Translations under genes and position numbers: made by a program | Part shown: positions 10,562 to 21,229 of the stretch, piece by piece | How positions within the stretch are numbered: position 1 is the stretch's first letter | How the letters are laid out: every line of letters begins with the position of its first letter | NCBI GenBank assembly: GCA_037013685.1 | Contig: CM072896.1 | Location: 11,163,444-11,227,443, forward strand | Source of the DNA: Acridotheres tristis | Lineage: Eukaryota; Chordata; Aves; Passeriformes; Sturnidae | DNA: 64,000 nucleotides | Reading direction: 5' to 3' | The notes under the pieces: model-generated | Databases searched by the model: none | The model's input: only the letters and a program-made list of their open reading frames with translations | What the model was told of the DNA's origin: nothing

Positions 10562-13500
10562 AGTATTTTCCAATCTCTGCAGTGGCTTTCAGGATGTGTC
10601 TTGGTTCTCTGAAGTTTATAGTGAATATTTGTATCCTAAGAATTCTCAATCTCTGTGAAAACAAAGAATTTCAAAAGCACACGTGTAATGCTCATGTGCA
10701 TCTAAAATGCATATCTGAATTGCTGCATTTATGTTGTACCCAAATGTACACAGCACTCAGGGTGTTACAGGACTCACATTTCTTGATGGTTGATAGCAAA
10801 ATGCAGAGATAAAAAGGAAAGAGACCAGCTCAGCAAGGCACTTGAATAAGCTGCTAGGTGAAAAGGGTGTGAACTGCTCTCAGGGCTTCAAGGCAATTAG
10901 TTTCCTGGCTGAAGTTATACACAGGGTTCATCAGTTTGGAGATAGCCCTTATGTTGTTACTATTGAAAAGTTTAAACTTTTAACACAGCAACATAAGTGA
11001 TTACTTCTAATGGCCCCGGTTTTCAGTGAGGTTACTAAATATTGCACTTGCTGAAATTATCACAGTGAGCTGATATTTTCAGTAGAGTCTTTTTGGACTG
11101 GCTCTGCTGTATAGCCAGGATTTGTTTCACTGCTTTCGAACTTAGCAAAATGCTCTTCATAGTTGTGTATAAAATGTCAGTTATTACTTTTGAAACCTGA
11201 AAAGTTTAGCAGTATTCCAGATTTTCACCTTGCCCCACATTTTTGCCTTCATTCTGAATATGTAGTCACTACATTTTTGACAATATATATTACATTTCAT
11301 TTTCCAAGCAGTGTTCTATTAGATTAAATCAGATAGAAGAAAGAGCTTCACGTTTATCATGAGTGACTTGCACATTCAATCAAACACTGTGTGATATTGA
11401 GTAGTTTAAATCTCCAGTGTATAAATTGTAAATTAACATTAAAGGCCTCTCTTAACATTCATTATTCTGTTTAAACAGTCATGCAGAATTACTAGTTGAC
11501 AGTAATTTTTTCTTGAATACAAATACGTCATTTGTTCTAATGTTGTTGTAACTCTCTTGAGCTGTCACAAAAAGAGTGTCTTAAAACAGGGAAATGGTGA
11601 GTGTAATGGACAATTGAGACTCTTATTGCCATTTAGCAGAAGCTTCAGGTTTGCTTGCAGCTCATATTGCTAATTTTCCTAAAAGCCAATGATACTTTGG
11701 TTGCTGAGAATGATCCCAGATGATAAATGCCCTTCCTGCTGGAGCCACTGATTCAGCCTCTTTGGTAGTCTTAGCATAGAAATCTGACCTGTGAAGATGT
11801 GCAGTATGACTTGTCTGTCATAAGGGATGACTTTCTTTACCAAGTAGCCCTTTAAGGCATAGGGGCAGAACAGTGTGAAAAGTATTTGTTGCAGACTGTT
11901 TTTATAAACAGAAAATTTCAGACCCCTGAGCTCTTCATTTATCATTGTACAAATGTGAGAAACCTGGACATAGATACAACAAATAAATCAGTAAGTCCCT
12001 GTAAAGGACTTAGGCTGCAGGATGCGTTTTAGAGTAGAATCTAAAGCAAAACTATTGAAGAGCTTGTAATTTCCAGTTCATGTCACAGTTGTGAAAAGCA
12101 GCTTTGTGTCTTCATTATACCATAGCCCCTTATTGATTTCCAGTATAATCTAAGAAATTTAGTAAGCCTGGTGACATGCCCTCAATAATTCCAAAGACTG
12201 AGACCAGCAACTGGCTACTGAAGTCAGGATGATGTCAGCACCTATCCCAAGAGCTGCTTGCTGTGTTGCCACATCTTCACCTTCCTCCAGTGTCTCTCTG
12301 CCTGCTTCTCCTTCCTCTGTTCTCTGCTGTCTCCCAGCACTTGGTCACAAAATCTTCCTTCCTTACCCATTCTCCATCCCTTCTCCATCTCTTCTTGTAA
12401 GCTGCTGCATATCTTTTCCCAGCCCATGCAGCTAAACAAAGCAAAGCACGAAGCTGAAAATTAAATATTTCTTCCAAGAATTTGTTATTATGCCTGAATA
12501 TTATTTGTTTTAAACCATGTGGAGATTAAGGCCGTTTGAAGATCCTTGATTACAGTTTAGGAGAAAACAAAATTCCAGCTTAAGCTTCTGATTTTTTGTA
12601 ACAGCACATACAACTCCATGTTCAAATTTATGCTTAAAATGGCTGTTCTAGAGTCACATATATCCAGAAAATTATTACACTGGAAAAGAACGACTAAAAC
12701 TTGATTATATTTATATTTTAAGTTTTATTTGTGATGAAATTAAGACCTATTCATCTTTAGGACTATTAATAGAGACAGTTTGATTTTTGTTCTTCTAGAT
12801 CACAAATTTCTTCTTGCTCATTGTCTTTGTATATTAAGAATGATCTTCCTTAAAACTCCTGATATTTTGACTTTCTTAGTAGGAACATCATTGTGCACAG
12901 TTAGTTGAAACCTCTGCTGTGAGGAAAGGCACATGCACTAACAACAGAAGCCTGGCTCTGTCCCTGGTTTTGCACTGCTTAGCTGCTGTGTGCCAAAGCT
13001 GATCTGTATTGATGCTTGACAGTATATGGCAGTCAGCTGTATGTATGGCCGAGCAGTTGTTATCCATTTACTGTGTTTATGCAGAGCAATGAACACTTTG
13101 ATACTTCTCTTGTTGGTTATTTTTTTTTCCTTTTCGTATCTAACCACCACAGTCCTCATTTCTAGTGTAACATTGAGTGCTCAGCAGACAAGTTTATCCT
13201 TGGAGCAGGCAGTCTGAAGATAGAACTCTTTTGCAGAAATACTCAATTCTAAACAACTCTCCTTAAAGTGTAAAAAAAGAGAAACATTTGAGTTCTTAAA
13301 TCAAAGTACATGTTTAGATGATCTTTCAGAACAAGAAAACCTTGCCTCCCATTTAAGCTTTGCGTGTTGCCAAGCTGTAACAACAAAAGCCTTGTGGAAC
13401 AACTGCTGGTTTTAAACAGTGTCTGTGCCCATTCAGGGTCTCCAGGAAGGGCGTTGGTTGCTGATTTCATACACCTCGATGTCCCCTACTATCAGTGGTC

Positions 13501-14134
13501 AGTTTGTGGCAGCCTGGTGAAACCCCCCGTGGACCAGGTATAAGGTGCATTTAGAAAGGAAATTTTTGGCTGGATGTCAGGAAAAGTGTATACTGTGAGC
13601 ATGAAGGAGCTTTATTTATCAACACTGAGGTTCTGCAATGCATGTTTTAAACATTTTCAGATCACATACTCCTTGGACAAGGAATCTTCTGCTTCTTCCT
13701 TATAAACGTGATAGCTACTGAGTAGTTATGTGTGAATCATGTCAGGACCAGCTGTAGAAAAGAGCTGTGAGCATGAATGTTAGGAAGCTATTTCTCTCCA
13801 TTTCAACTTACTGAAGACTCTAAACGATATTCAAAGGGCCTGTGTACACGTGAGGGGCACAGTAGAGTCAAGTGCTGAGACAAAACATTACTGTAATGGA
13901 TTTCCAGTGGGCTGGTACTGCCCTATGTCTTTATACTAAAAGCTGCTGCAGTTATAAAGCCTGCATGTGGTTGTAGATATATGGATATGATAGCAAACTC
14001 CTTTGCTGGGAGGAGCTGAAATCTAAATTTTCTTTTATTTTTGTGCTTAGTACATTTTTTTCTGACCTCTCATTCACATAACAGGATCTTTTGTTTCTTT
14101 GTTTTAGTCTTTCTTGTGATTAACATTAGCCTGC
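10562..14134. other. Non-coding stretch; polypyrimidine segment and a possible 3' UTR at its end
   Basis: Unique AT-rich sequence. A C/T-rich segment at about 12268-12420 gives overlapping short open frames on both strands. An 88-codon minus-strand frame at 11679-11945 has a reasonable amino-acid mix but no recognisable domain or good splice context. On the minus strand the last 100 bases would be 3' untranslated region of the candidate exon ending at 14135, with AATAAA (plus-strand TTTATT) at 14034-14039. Confidence 0.5.
13546..13612 (+). repeat. Possible CR1 3'-region fragment
   Basis: The segment containing GGCTGGATGTCAGGAAAA followed by ACTGTGAGCATGA resembles the CR1 region where the consensus reads roughly 'tggatattaggaaaa ... 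cactgtgagggtgg'. Flanking sequence is not obviously CR1. This is a weak, old-looking match based on memory of the family. Confidence 0.3.
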
Positions 14135-14356
14135 TCATGCCAATGAATTCTTCTGGGGTTGACCTGCAGTGTGTTGAAGCTGGAGTTTGTATCCTCCTAA
14201 TCCTAGGTCTCCTTCCTGAATATCTTCCTTGCCTGTAGCCTGGATGCAGCCTGTGCTGTCCTGTGCTGGCACTGGTGTGTGAGCAGAGGATTCACAGTTT
14301 TCGGTCAACTCATCATTATTGATGATATAAACTGTGTCATCATCCTTCAGTTGATC
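14135..14356 (-). other. Candidate 3'-terminal coding exon, minus strand (73 codons plus stop)
   Basis: Read on the minus strand, a strong acceptor (TTTTTCTTTGTTTGAATACAG) is followed by 73 open codons and TGA (plus-strand 14135-14137). The peptide starts Asp-Gln-Leu-Lys-Asp-Asp-Asp-Thr-Val-Tyr-Ile-Ile. It is acidic and polar, rich in Asp, Glu, Gln and Thr, with two Cys and no Trp, and resembles a cytoplasmic C-terminal tail; that is inference only. AATAAA lies 96 bases past the stop. The upstream candidate 14839-14944 joins it in phase 0, giving 108 codons open across the junction. I do not recognise the family. Chance remains possible because many acceptor-like sites exist in 64 kb. Confidence 0.4.
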
Positions 14357-14838
14357 CTGTATTCAAACAAAGAAAAAGATGTATGGAAGAGAGACTCTTG
14401 AGGGAGATTTTTGTTAAAGCTTAAATGAACAACAATTCTGATGCATTTTCATTTTATTTCATTACTTGCTTATTTTCTCAGGTGTTCATTTACCATCTTG
14501 TTGATTAAAGCCAATAGTTGCTTACCATGTTCTGCTCTCAAGCAGTGTTGAGAAACATAGCCTACCCTTCAGATGTTTTAGATAATTTCAGTGCTTAAAT
14601 ATTGCTGATGGGTAGCCATCTGGATGAATTATTTAGAATATATCACTCAAATTTGAAGCTCATAGTGTATAGTGACCATTCATGAAAATGTACTTTGTCT
14701 TCTTCACAAGTGAAGAAATGGTATGATTATTAGCATTAAAAGTAAAAAGTTTTAGAAAAGGGACTGTACTGGTGTTCAATCTAAAGTGGCAGGTTTTGGC
14801 TAACACCTTGAACACAGTTAACCAAGCTGGATACTTAC
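14357..14838 (-). other. Putative intron between the two minus-strand candidate exons
   Basis: On the minus strand it starts GTAAGTATCC and ends with a T-rich tract and CAG, so both ends match the splice consensus. Its length, 482 bp, is ordinary for a bird intron. Its existence depends on the flanking candidate exons. Confidence 0.35.
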
Positions 14839-14944
14839 CCCATATGCACTGGGGCTGGTCAGAAGCCTGGCAACAGGATTGCACCATTCAGGTAAGGTTG
14901 ATGTGAGTGGTGGCCCAGTGTGGGTTAAGAGAGGCTTTAGATAT
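14839..14944 (-). other. Candidate internal coding exon, minus strand (106 bp)
   Basis: The acceptor CCTCACAG precedes and the donor GGG|GTAAGTATCC follows on the minus strand. One leading base plus 35 codons are open in the frame that joins in phase with 14135-14356. The peptide contains Pro-Glu-Trp-Cys-Asn-Pro-Val-Ala-Arg and ends Pro-Ser-Ala-Tyr-Gly. The pyrimidine tract of this acceptor is poor (ACAAACCTCACAG). A shorter alternative starts after a second CAG, giving a 28-bp exon with the same phase. The leading base fits the two-base overhang of the candidate at 21179-21229. No homologue is recognised. Confidence 0.3.
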
Positions 14945-17900
14945 CTGTGAGGTTTGTTAAAGAATATTTGCAATACAGATACTGGTGGCAACATGCTGCT
15001 CTATTATATTAAGAAACTTCATTTTAAAGCACAAGAAAATCATCTAACTAAATGGAAATATAGAAAATACAATCTCTTCACCCTCCCCCCCATAACTGCA
15101 TTAATTCACCTGTCATCAGTCTTATCTAATGTTTTTCAGTAACAGGAAAAAAAACAACCTAAAAACTCCCTCAAAATGCAAACCATTTGATGCTCAAAAG
15201 CTGTCTTGAAAGGGTACCAGAATGGCTGAAGGGAATGTCATGGGAAACATAATGCAGCAGGAGCTGAAACACAAGAAGTGTATGCCAGATTCTCCTGATC
15301 AAATTGCATAAGAAATCACACTCAGAGCAAGACATAGAAGAGTAAACAGAGCAATTTGAGATGCCATTCTATCAGCTAATTTATATAAGAACAGTAACAA
15401 ACGTTTCCTTAAACACATATATTTAGCCTTTTGGAAAACCAATGCATTTCTTCAATAGACAAAGTGTATTTCATCAAATATTAAATTCCTTTATTGCTTG
15501 GAGTGTATGTAAGTTGTTCTCTGTAATACTTTATATTCAGTATTCAATGCATTTCTTTTCCATTTCATACATCAACTCTTCTTTATATAAAATTATGTAA
15601 GTTAGGAACAGGCCTTATTCTGTTCTCTCATACCTGTCTTTCCAATCTTTTCATCCAGAAGTGCTTTATTGAGATAAAAGAAAAACCTGCTCATCTTGAG
15701 CAATTACATCATCTGTGTATCTGCCAATAACAGCCCTCCCATGAATCCTTCAAGCTGACTTATCTTCTCTGCCACTTCTACTCACAAAGTAATTTTCAGT
15801 GTTCTTTGGGAAGCAGATCTGCCAGCTCTTTTTGCTGCTTGGGAAAATTTACTTTATTGATTTGTTATCCCACTTTCTCTACCCTGCTCCTTTCTTTTGC
15901 TTTCTTGCTTATGCCATCTTCCCCAATCTTTCTCCCTGCGTCCTTAAACAAGAAAGGAACAAATGTAACAATAGTGATTTAGATTCTGTAGCAATATTGT
16001 AGAAATACTGAGGAAGGAGCACTGAGTCTTGGGCCTCTCCACACCAGTGCCTCCTTTTCTTTCCTTTTCCATTTCTTTCATTGTTGGCTGTTTATGGTAT
16101 CACTGCTTTACACACAAAGTACAAATTCTTTAAGCTGAAGAAATGTAAAATATGCTTCTGATCTCTGTTAAGAATTGAAAGGTTAAGTAACTTGCTGTGT
16201 CCTATATGCTACAGACATGGAAATTGCTCTGTAGTGGTGTTTGTATGTGCACATTTTGTATTTATTTTTAAAAGTTAAGCTGCATCTGTCGGAAGATTGG
16301 GTGATTTCTTCATCCAAGGTCAAATACTGAGCTTGCGTAAAAAATTGAGTCTACTTCAGAAAAGATAGTGAGATCTTAATATAAATTCTTATCAGAACCA
16401 TGATCAAGGTGAGAATCTCATGAGATCTAATTGTGTAGGGAAAGTTTAGATTTGTCTCATTTCGGTTAGAGTAATATCAAGCTAAACAATCTTTTCTAAT
16501 CCATTCCAAATTTCATCTGAAACCTCCAAACTGCCAGGCTGTTAAGAGCTATTATTAAAAAGCAAAGTATGAAAGCCATTAATTAGAGTTGCTCTGTTTT
16601 CAGCACTTCAGAAAAATCTAATTAAAAGGCCAAAAATGGAAATACAAGCATAATTCTAGGTTTTTAATCTTTGGAAATATTTGCTTTGTTATTACAAACA
16701 ACTTGAATTGTTTGAACTGAGTTGTCAGACTGAGCGTGAAAAATAAAGGCTTGTAAGGGAAGTTGCATTTGATTATGCTGAGTTCTGTCTGCTCTGTTCT
16801 TTCATTCTCTTCCAGAATAAGTAATTGAAGATGAGTATAACTCTGCCTTTCTTAATCCAGTGATGTCTGAGCTAGGCCTTACCTGTGAGCAGTCTTATAA
16901 TTTCCTAATGAGCTTTTATCCCACTTTGTAAAAATGGGTCCTGTTTTTGTCCCTGCTTGCACAGAGCCTTGACCACACAGAGTACCAGGGGCTGTGTGCT
17001 GAAGCAGACAATCCACCCAGCCAGCACAGTAATCTTCAGCCCCTTGAGCCACTACCTAGTGTAAACTTTTGTCTGGTGTGTTTAACTGGCTGGTGTTTAT
17101 GTATGTGGATATTCTGAAGTTGAGTGATTACTCCATTTTGCAACAGGTTCTCTAAATCCCCTTCATTTTGCATTTGCTCTGACACATTCATTGTGTGTTG
17201 TCTGTGCTTCTGCTCTGAAGCCTCTTGAGATGCAGTTTAAAGTGAATGCAATTTTCTTGTGCTTGTTGTGTTGATTCTGTAATAAATTATTTATCTTTGT
17301 TCCTTATTTAACTAGTTATTATTCAGCCCACTCAAGGAACTTAAATTGCACTGGCCTATTTTTCATTGTTTTAATAACCTATGCCATAAATATTTCCTCT
17401 TTATAGTTGACACAGTTGCTTTATAGTATTACAGACATAATCACATAGTTTAGGGCAGCATAAAAGAGGAAGAAAAATCCATGTGCAGTGCTGGCATTTC
17501 AAAAGCATATCAGATGTGTGTCCTACTGCATTTTAAGGCTGGCAAGAAGCCTTATCACACTCCAGCTGCTCTGGTTGCATCCCCAGCGAGATGTAATTTA
17601 AATAGTGTAATAGAAAAAGGTGGATGTTGCGCTAAGGCTGCTTTGAAAATTGGAAGAAACGAAGCACAAACCTCTTGGCATAACTGGGAAGTTACAGCTG
17701 CACCAAATTCATGCCTACCCAATTCAGGGATAGGGAGAAGGCAGCAGGGCAGCACTGCTGTGCACTTCAGCCCTCCCTGGGCAGCACAGCCCAGCTGCCC
17801 CTGTGCCATACAGCCTGTGCTAAAGAATGGTATTAATACTGAGTTGTGAAACTGGATTAAGGATACCAGTATAGGCACGTGCATAAAATTTTAATCCATA

Positions 17901-18726
17901 TATAATGCAGGGATGTTACCATGCCCTGCTTTTATAATCAAATACCCATTTTCGCATTGATCTCGTGGCTTCTGCTCTCAGTTCACATACCTAGAAATGT
18001 TTACCCTGGTTTGCCTCATTGCTGTTTGACCATCCCTTTGCCCAGGCCGTTTCAGCCTTGCCAGGAATGGTTCCTCTCCCTTTCTGTCTCACTTACACCA
18101 GGCTCAATATCTAAATCTGTTTCCTCGGTCCCGGTTGAGCTTCTGTCTATTCTGAGTTTGACTGATCTGATGTCCTCTTTGCTCTAAGTGCAATGCACTT
18201 GAAAATAAACTAATGAGGATTTATCAGGGATCAAACCATGATTGTGTTTTTTTTTTTTTTAACATTGTCTGAAACAAATATCTATTATGGAAAATCTTCC
18301 TCCTTTATAGCTCCTGCTTCACAAAGATACAGGTAACCTGAAAGAACATTTTCAAGTGAAAAGTCTCAGGTAAATCTGAGGAGAAACACTACTGCTATTA
18401 ACCATATTGCAGAATGTTAAGGTTTTCCATCATACAGAAAAAATTAAGATATTAAAAATTTTGACTTAATATTAGGATGAAAAATCATAACCTAAAAATT
18501 TCTGTGACCACAGTTTGTTTAATGGATATGTTCTGTCAAATTTTAAGGATGTTGGCAAAAATCACTATCTTTTCGATATTCAAATAGGGAAAGATATTCT
18601 GGCATAAATGTTGTGGCTGTTTAGAGCTGGACTTAAAAGTCCCCTTTCCTTTTGTCAGAGGAGCAGAATTCTAGTCCAACTGTGGCTCTGCTATGAAAAA
18701 TATCATAGTAAGAGAGAAATAACTTG

Positions 18727-18830
18727 CTGGGGTGGAGGGGGGGAGAACCCACTCGCTCCCCATAAATCAACCACAACATCCAAACACCAAAAAAATTCAA
18801 ACCCAAACTCCCCACCCACCCCCTCAACAA
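18727..18830. repeat. G-rich run followed by C/A-rich low-complexity tract
   Basis: A G-dominated run (about 18729-18743) is followed within 70 bp by a C/A-dominated tract including a run of C triplets and quadruplets at 18809-18824. The two parts are imperfectly complementary, so the strand could fold back. It is otherwise simple low-complexity DNA. Confidence 0.7.
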
Positions 18831-20862
18831 AGCAGCCAGCTTGGTCCCAGGTGGAAATAGACGTGATAGCTCTGTAAAGTCCTGCATTTGGCCCCAAAGG
18901 TGGTTTGCCTTTTACCTCATCACATAATGAGGGCTCTGTAACTGAGGGCAAACCCATCCTCCTCAAAGGAAAATGTGCTCACTATGTACTATTAAAAAGC
19001 CCCAAAGTATAGGAATTCTTGTGATACTAATCACAATTACATAGAACAATTTGTCAGAGGATGTTTTCTTATATCAGACTGCTATAAGTGCACATTTGTT
19101 ACATATGTTGTTTGATATTCTACTGCTAGGTGCTGTATTTCTGCTGCAGGCATGCATCTCTACAAGTTAATATCACCACTCCACAAATCCATCCTTTGGG
19201 CAATGTATTTAAGATTTCTTGAGCTTTGTAGCCTTTTGTTTTAGTGTTCTTTTGGTGAGTATTTTGGAGTCTCAATTTGTAGATTACTTATGAGTTTTTA
19301 GTATTACTTTTTGTTGTGTTTATGAAGAAATATAATTAGGAAAGGTATTAAAGTAAAGATATCGCTTTTTTCAATCTGTTTTCTGTAACAAGGAGAACTC
19401 ACATTTTGCTCTTTGTTAGAATTCAGTTGTGTGTGTTATTTTTTTAAAAGATGATGAGGTATAAGTTATGTGTTAGCCTAAAGAAGCAAACATTTCCATT
19501 TTGGTAGTGTGTGAGTGGGAGCAGACAAACCATGAAACTTTTCTCTGGCTGAGTTGTGCACGTGTCTGACTCCTGCAAGCAGCTGACTGAGATTATTGGG
19601 GTGCTGTAGAGCTCAGCTTGTGTGCATGGCTGGGCTGGGGGGGCACAGAGACACTGCTAGCAGATTAAAATGCCCCAGAGGAGGAGAGGTGTTTGAGAGG
19701 GAGCTCTCCCCCTGGCTCTTGCAAGAGAGAGATGCTGTACATGCTCTCATGTACCATGGAGTTGGTAGAGGATGAGGAGTTATCAGTATAGACTGGTTGA
19801 AAAATTGGATGATGGTTATGTTACATTAAATTGTTAGAATAACAGATGTGTGTTTGAAAAGCCCATGAGAGCTACAGTGATTTAACATGTAACAATAAAT
19901 TAATCTGCATGGTGGAGAAAGCTGAGGAGGAATCACTAAATCTGGTATAAATTATATTTTAATTTTAACTTATAGCTGTTACTAGCAAATTCGTTCTAGT
20001 TCTTGGTGACTTTTTAAAATGTTTTCGAGGAGCGGTTTAAAAAGCAATCAAAAGTCTGCTACTGTTGTAACTTAAAATGCTAAACAATTGAGGGTAAAAG
20101 GAATAATACTGTAGCTCTGCAAAGTTAAATCATCAAGTCTCTTTTATTAAAGATTCTTTATTTCTGTCTTTGCCTTTCTCATGTCTGAAAGAAGGGAGAG
20201 TAGTGAAAATGAGTATTAATAAAATCTGATTCAATGTGTATTTACAGGAAAGTCTGTCTGACTTAAATTCCAGATCCAGATGTAGTATCAGACCCTAAGA
20301 ATTAACTCTGGCTTTTTTGCTGAATAGGGCTAAAAATTTGCTGCTTTCAACTTTGAAACTGGAAGCATTGCAGAGATGTGGGCAAAATGGAGGAAGTTAG
20401 TGGAACTGATCTTAGTCACATCTTTTATATATAAAGTAGTTGCAGACTGAGAAGTGACTTGTTCTCTTGTATGTGCTGAGTAAAATGTCTGGGGTATTTG
20501 CAGACCACAGTCTTAGCTGATAGCTCCTTGAGGCAGAGCAGAAAATCAAGACATCTTATGCAAATTATTTGAAGTCTATTATATCCTGAATATAACGCCT
20601 CCATGTAAGTGAAAATCAGAGACCTAAATGGAAACCTGCTTATATAACTAATGAGTGGTAATGCAGCTTCTCTTGAAAATAGAAGGATAGAGCATACAAA
20701 GGATGGAAGAATACTCATATAAGATTAAAAAAAGAATATAAGAAGAGACAAATTAACGTTAGAAAGAGGTTTGGAAGATGCACGCTATGTGAGGCAGATA
20801 AAGAGTAGAAGAAAACCTTTCCTGCCATCAGTAACAAGAAAATGACTCTTCATCTGACCAAA

Positions 20863-20955
20863 AAACCAGCTATTGCCCCTCCAAATAGCCTCCCAACCCT
20901 CCCCAAACAAAACAACCACTACCACCTCCAAAATCAAAACCCCAAACAAATGAAA
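20863..20955. repeat. C/A-rich low-complexity tract
   Basis: About 90 bases almost free of G and poor in T, built of CCAAA, CCTCC and ACCACC-like words. No repeat unit is strict. It closes both strands to long open frames and has no coding or transposon signature. Confidence 0.75.
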
Positions 20956-21178
20956 AATACTAAAAATCTTACAACCAACTGAACAGCACCACCAGAGATG
21001 CAGAAGAGTCAGCTACACACAGTGAAGAGCTGAGACTGCTGCAATAATCACATCAGTGTTCAGGATATGCATGGGACTTTTCAGAAAAATGTGATTTTAA
21101 GTTGACATCATTGGTATCCCCTATTTTCAGACACCTTAAAGCAAGATATCAGGCAGACATCTAACCTGCCAGCCTTAC

Positions 21179-21229
21179 CTTTTCATCAGAAAAGAGAAAT
21201 GGCCAAATCCAAGACTGTTAACTCCAGTA
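21179..21229 (-). other. Candidate internal coding exon, minus strand (51 bp)
   Basis: On the minus strand the acceptor TTAGTCTTATCCTGCAG precedes it and the donor AAAAG|GTAAGG follows, both close to consensus. Only one of the three frames is open: one leading base, 16 codons and two trailing bases (phase 2 to phase 2). Those two trailing bases plus the first base of 14839-14944 make an Arg codon, so the three minus-strand candidates form one continuous frame. The peptide contains Gly-Val-Asn-Ser-Leu-Gly-Phe-Gly. At 51 bp it carries little statistical weight alone. Confidence 0.25.

Larger units (their letters stand above)
14945..21178. other. Non-coding stretch, probably intron if the minus-strand gene is real
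   Basis: AT-rich unique sequence. It contains splice-like pseudo-sites, such as a good minus-strand donor at about 16882 following a short open frame, and a GC-richer patch at about 17550-17830 with overlapping open frames on both strands. A T14 run lies at 18247-18260. There is a G-rich then C/A-rich tract at 18727-18830 and a C/A-rich tract at 20863-20955. No gene or named transposon was seen. Confidence 0.55.

Noticed and set aside
15632..15661. 30-bp minus-strand exon-like segment
   Set aside because: The acceptor ends in AAG, and its only phase that would join to 14839-14944 contains a stop codon.
16843..16990. Minus-strand donor-like GTAAGG with a short open frame upstream
   Set aside because: The acceptor is purine-rich and weak, two frames are equally open, and the phases do not fit the neighbouring candidates.
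18877..18925. Tiny minus-strand exon-like segment between an ACAG acceptor and GTAAAA donor
   Set aside because: About 20 bp only, the donor is weak, and there is no link to other candidates.
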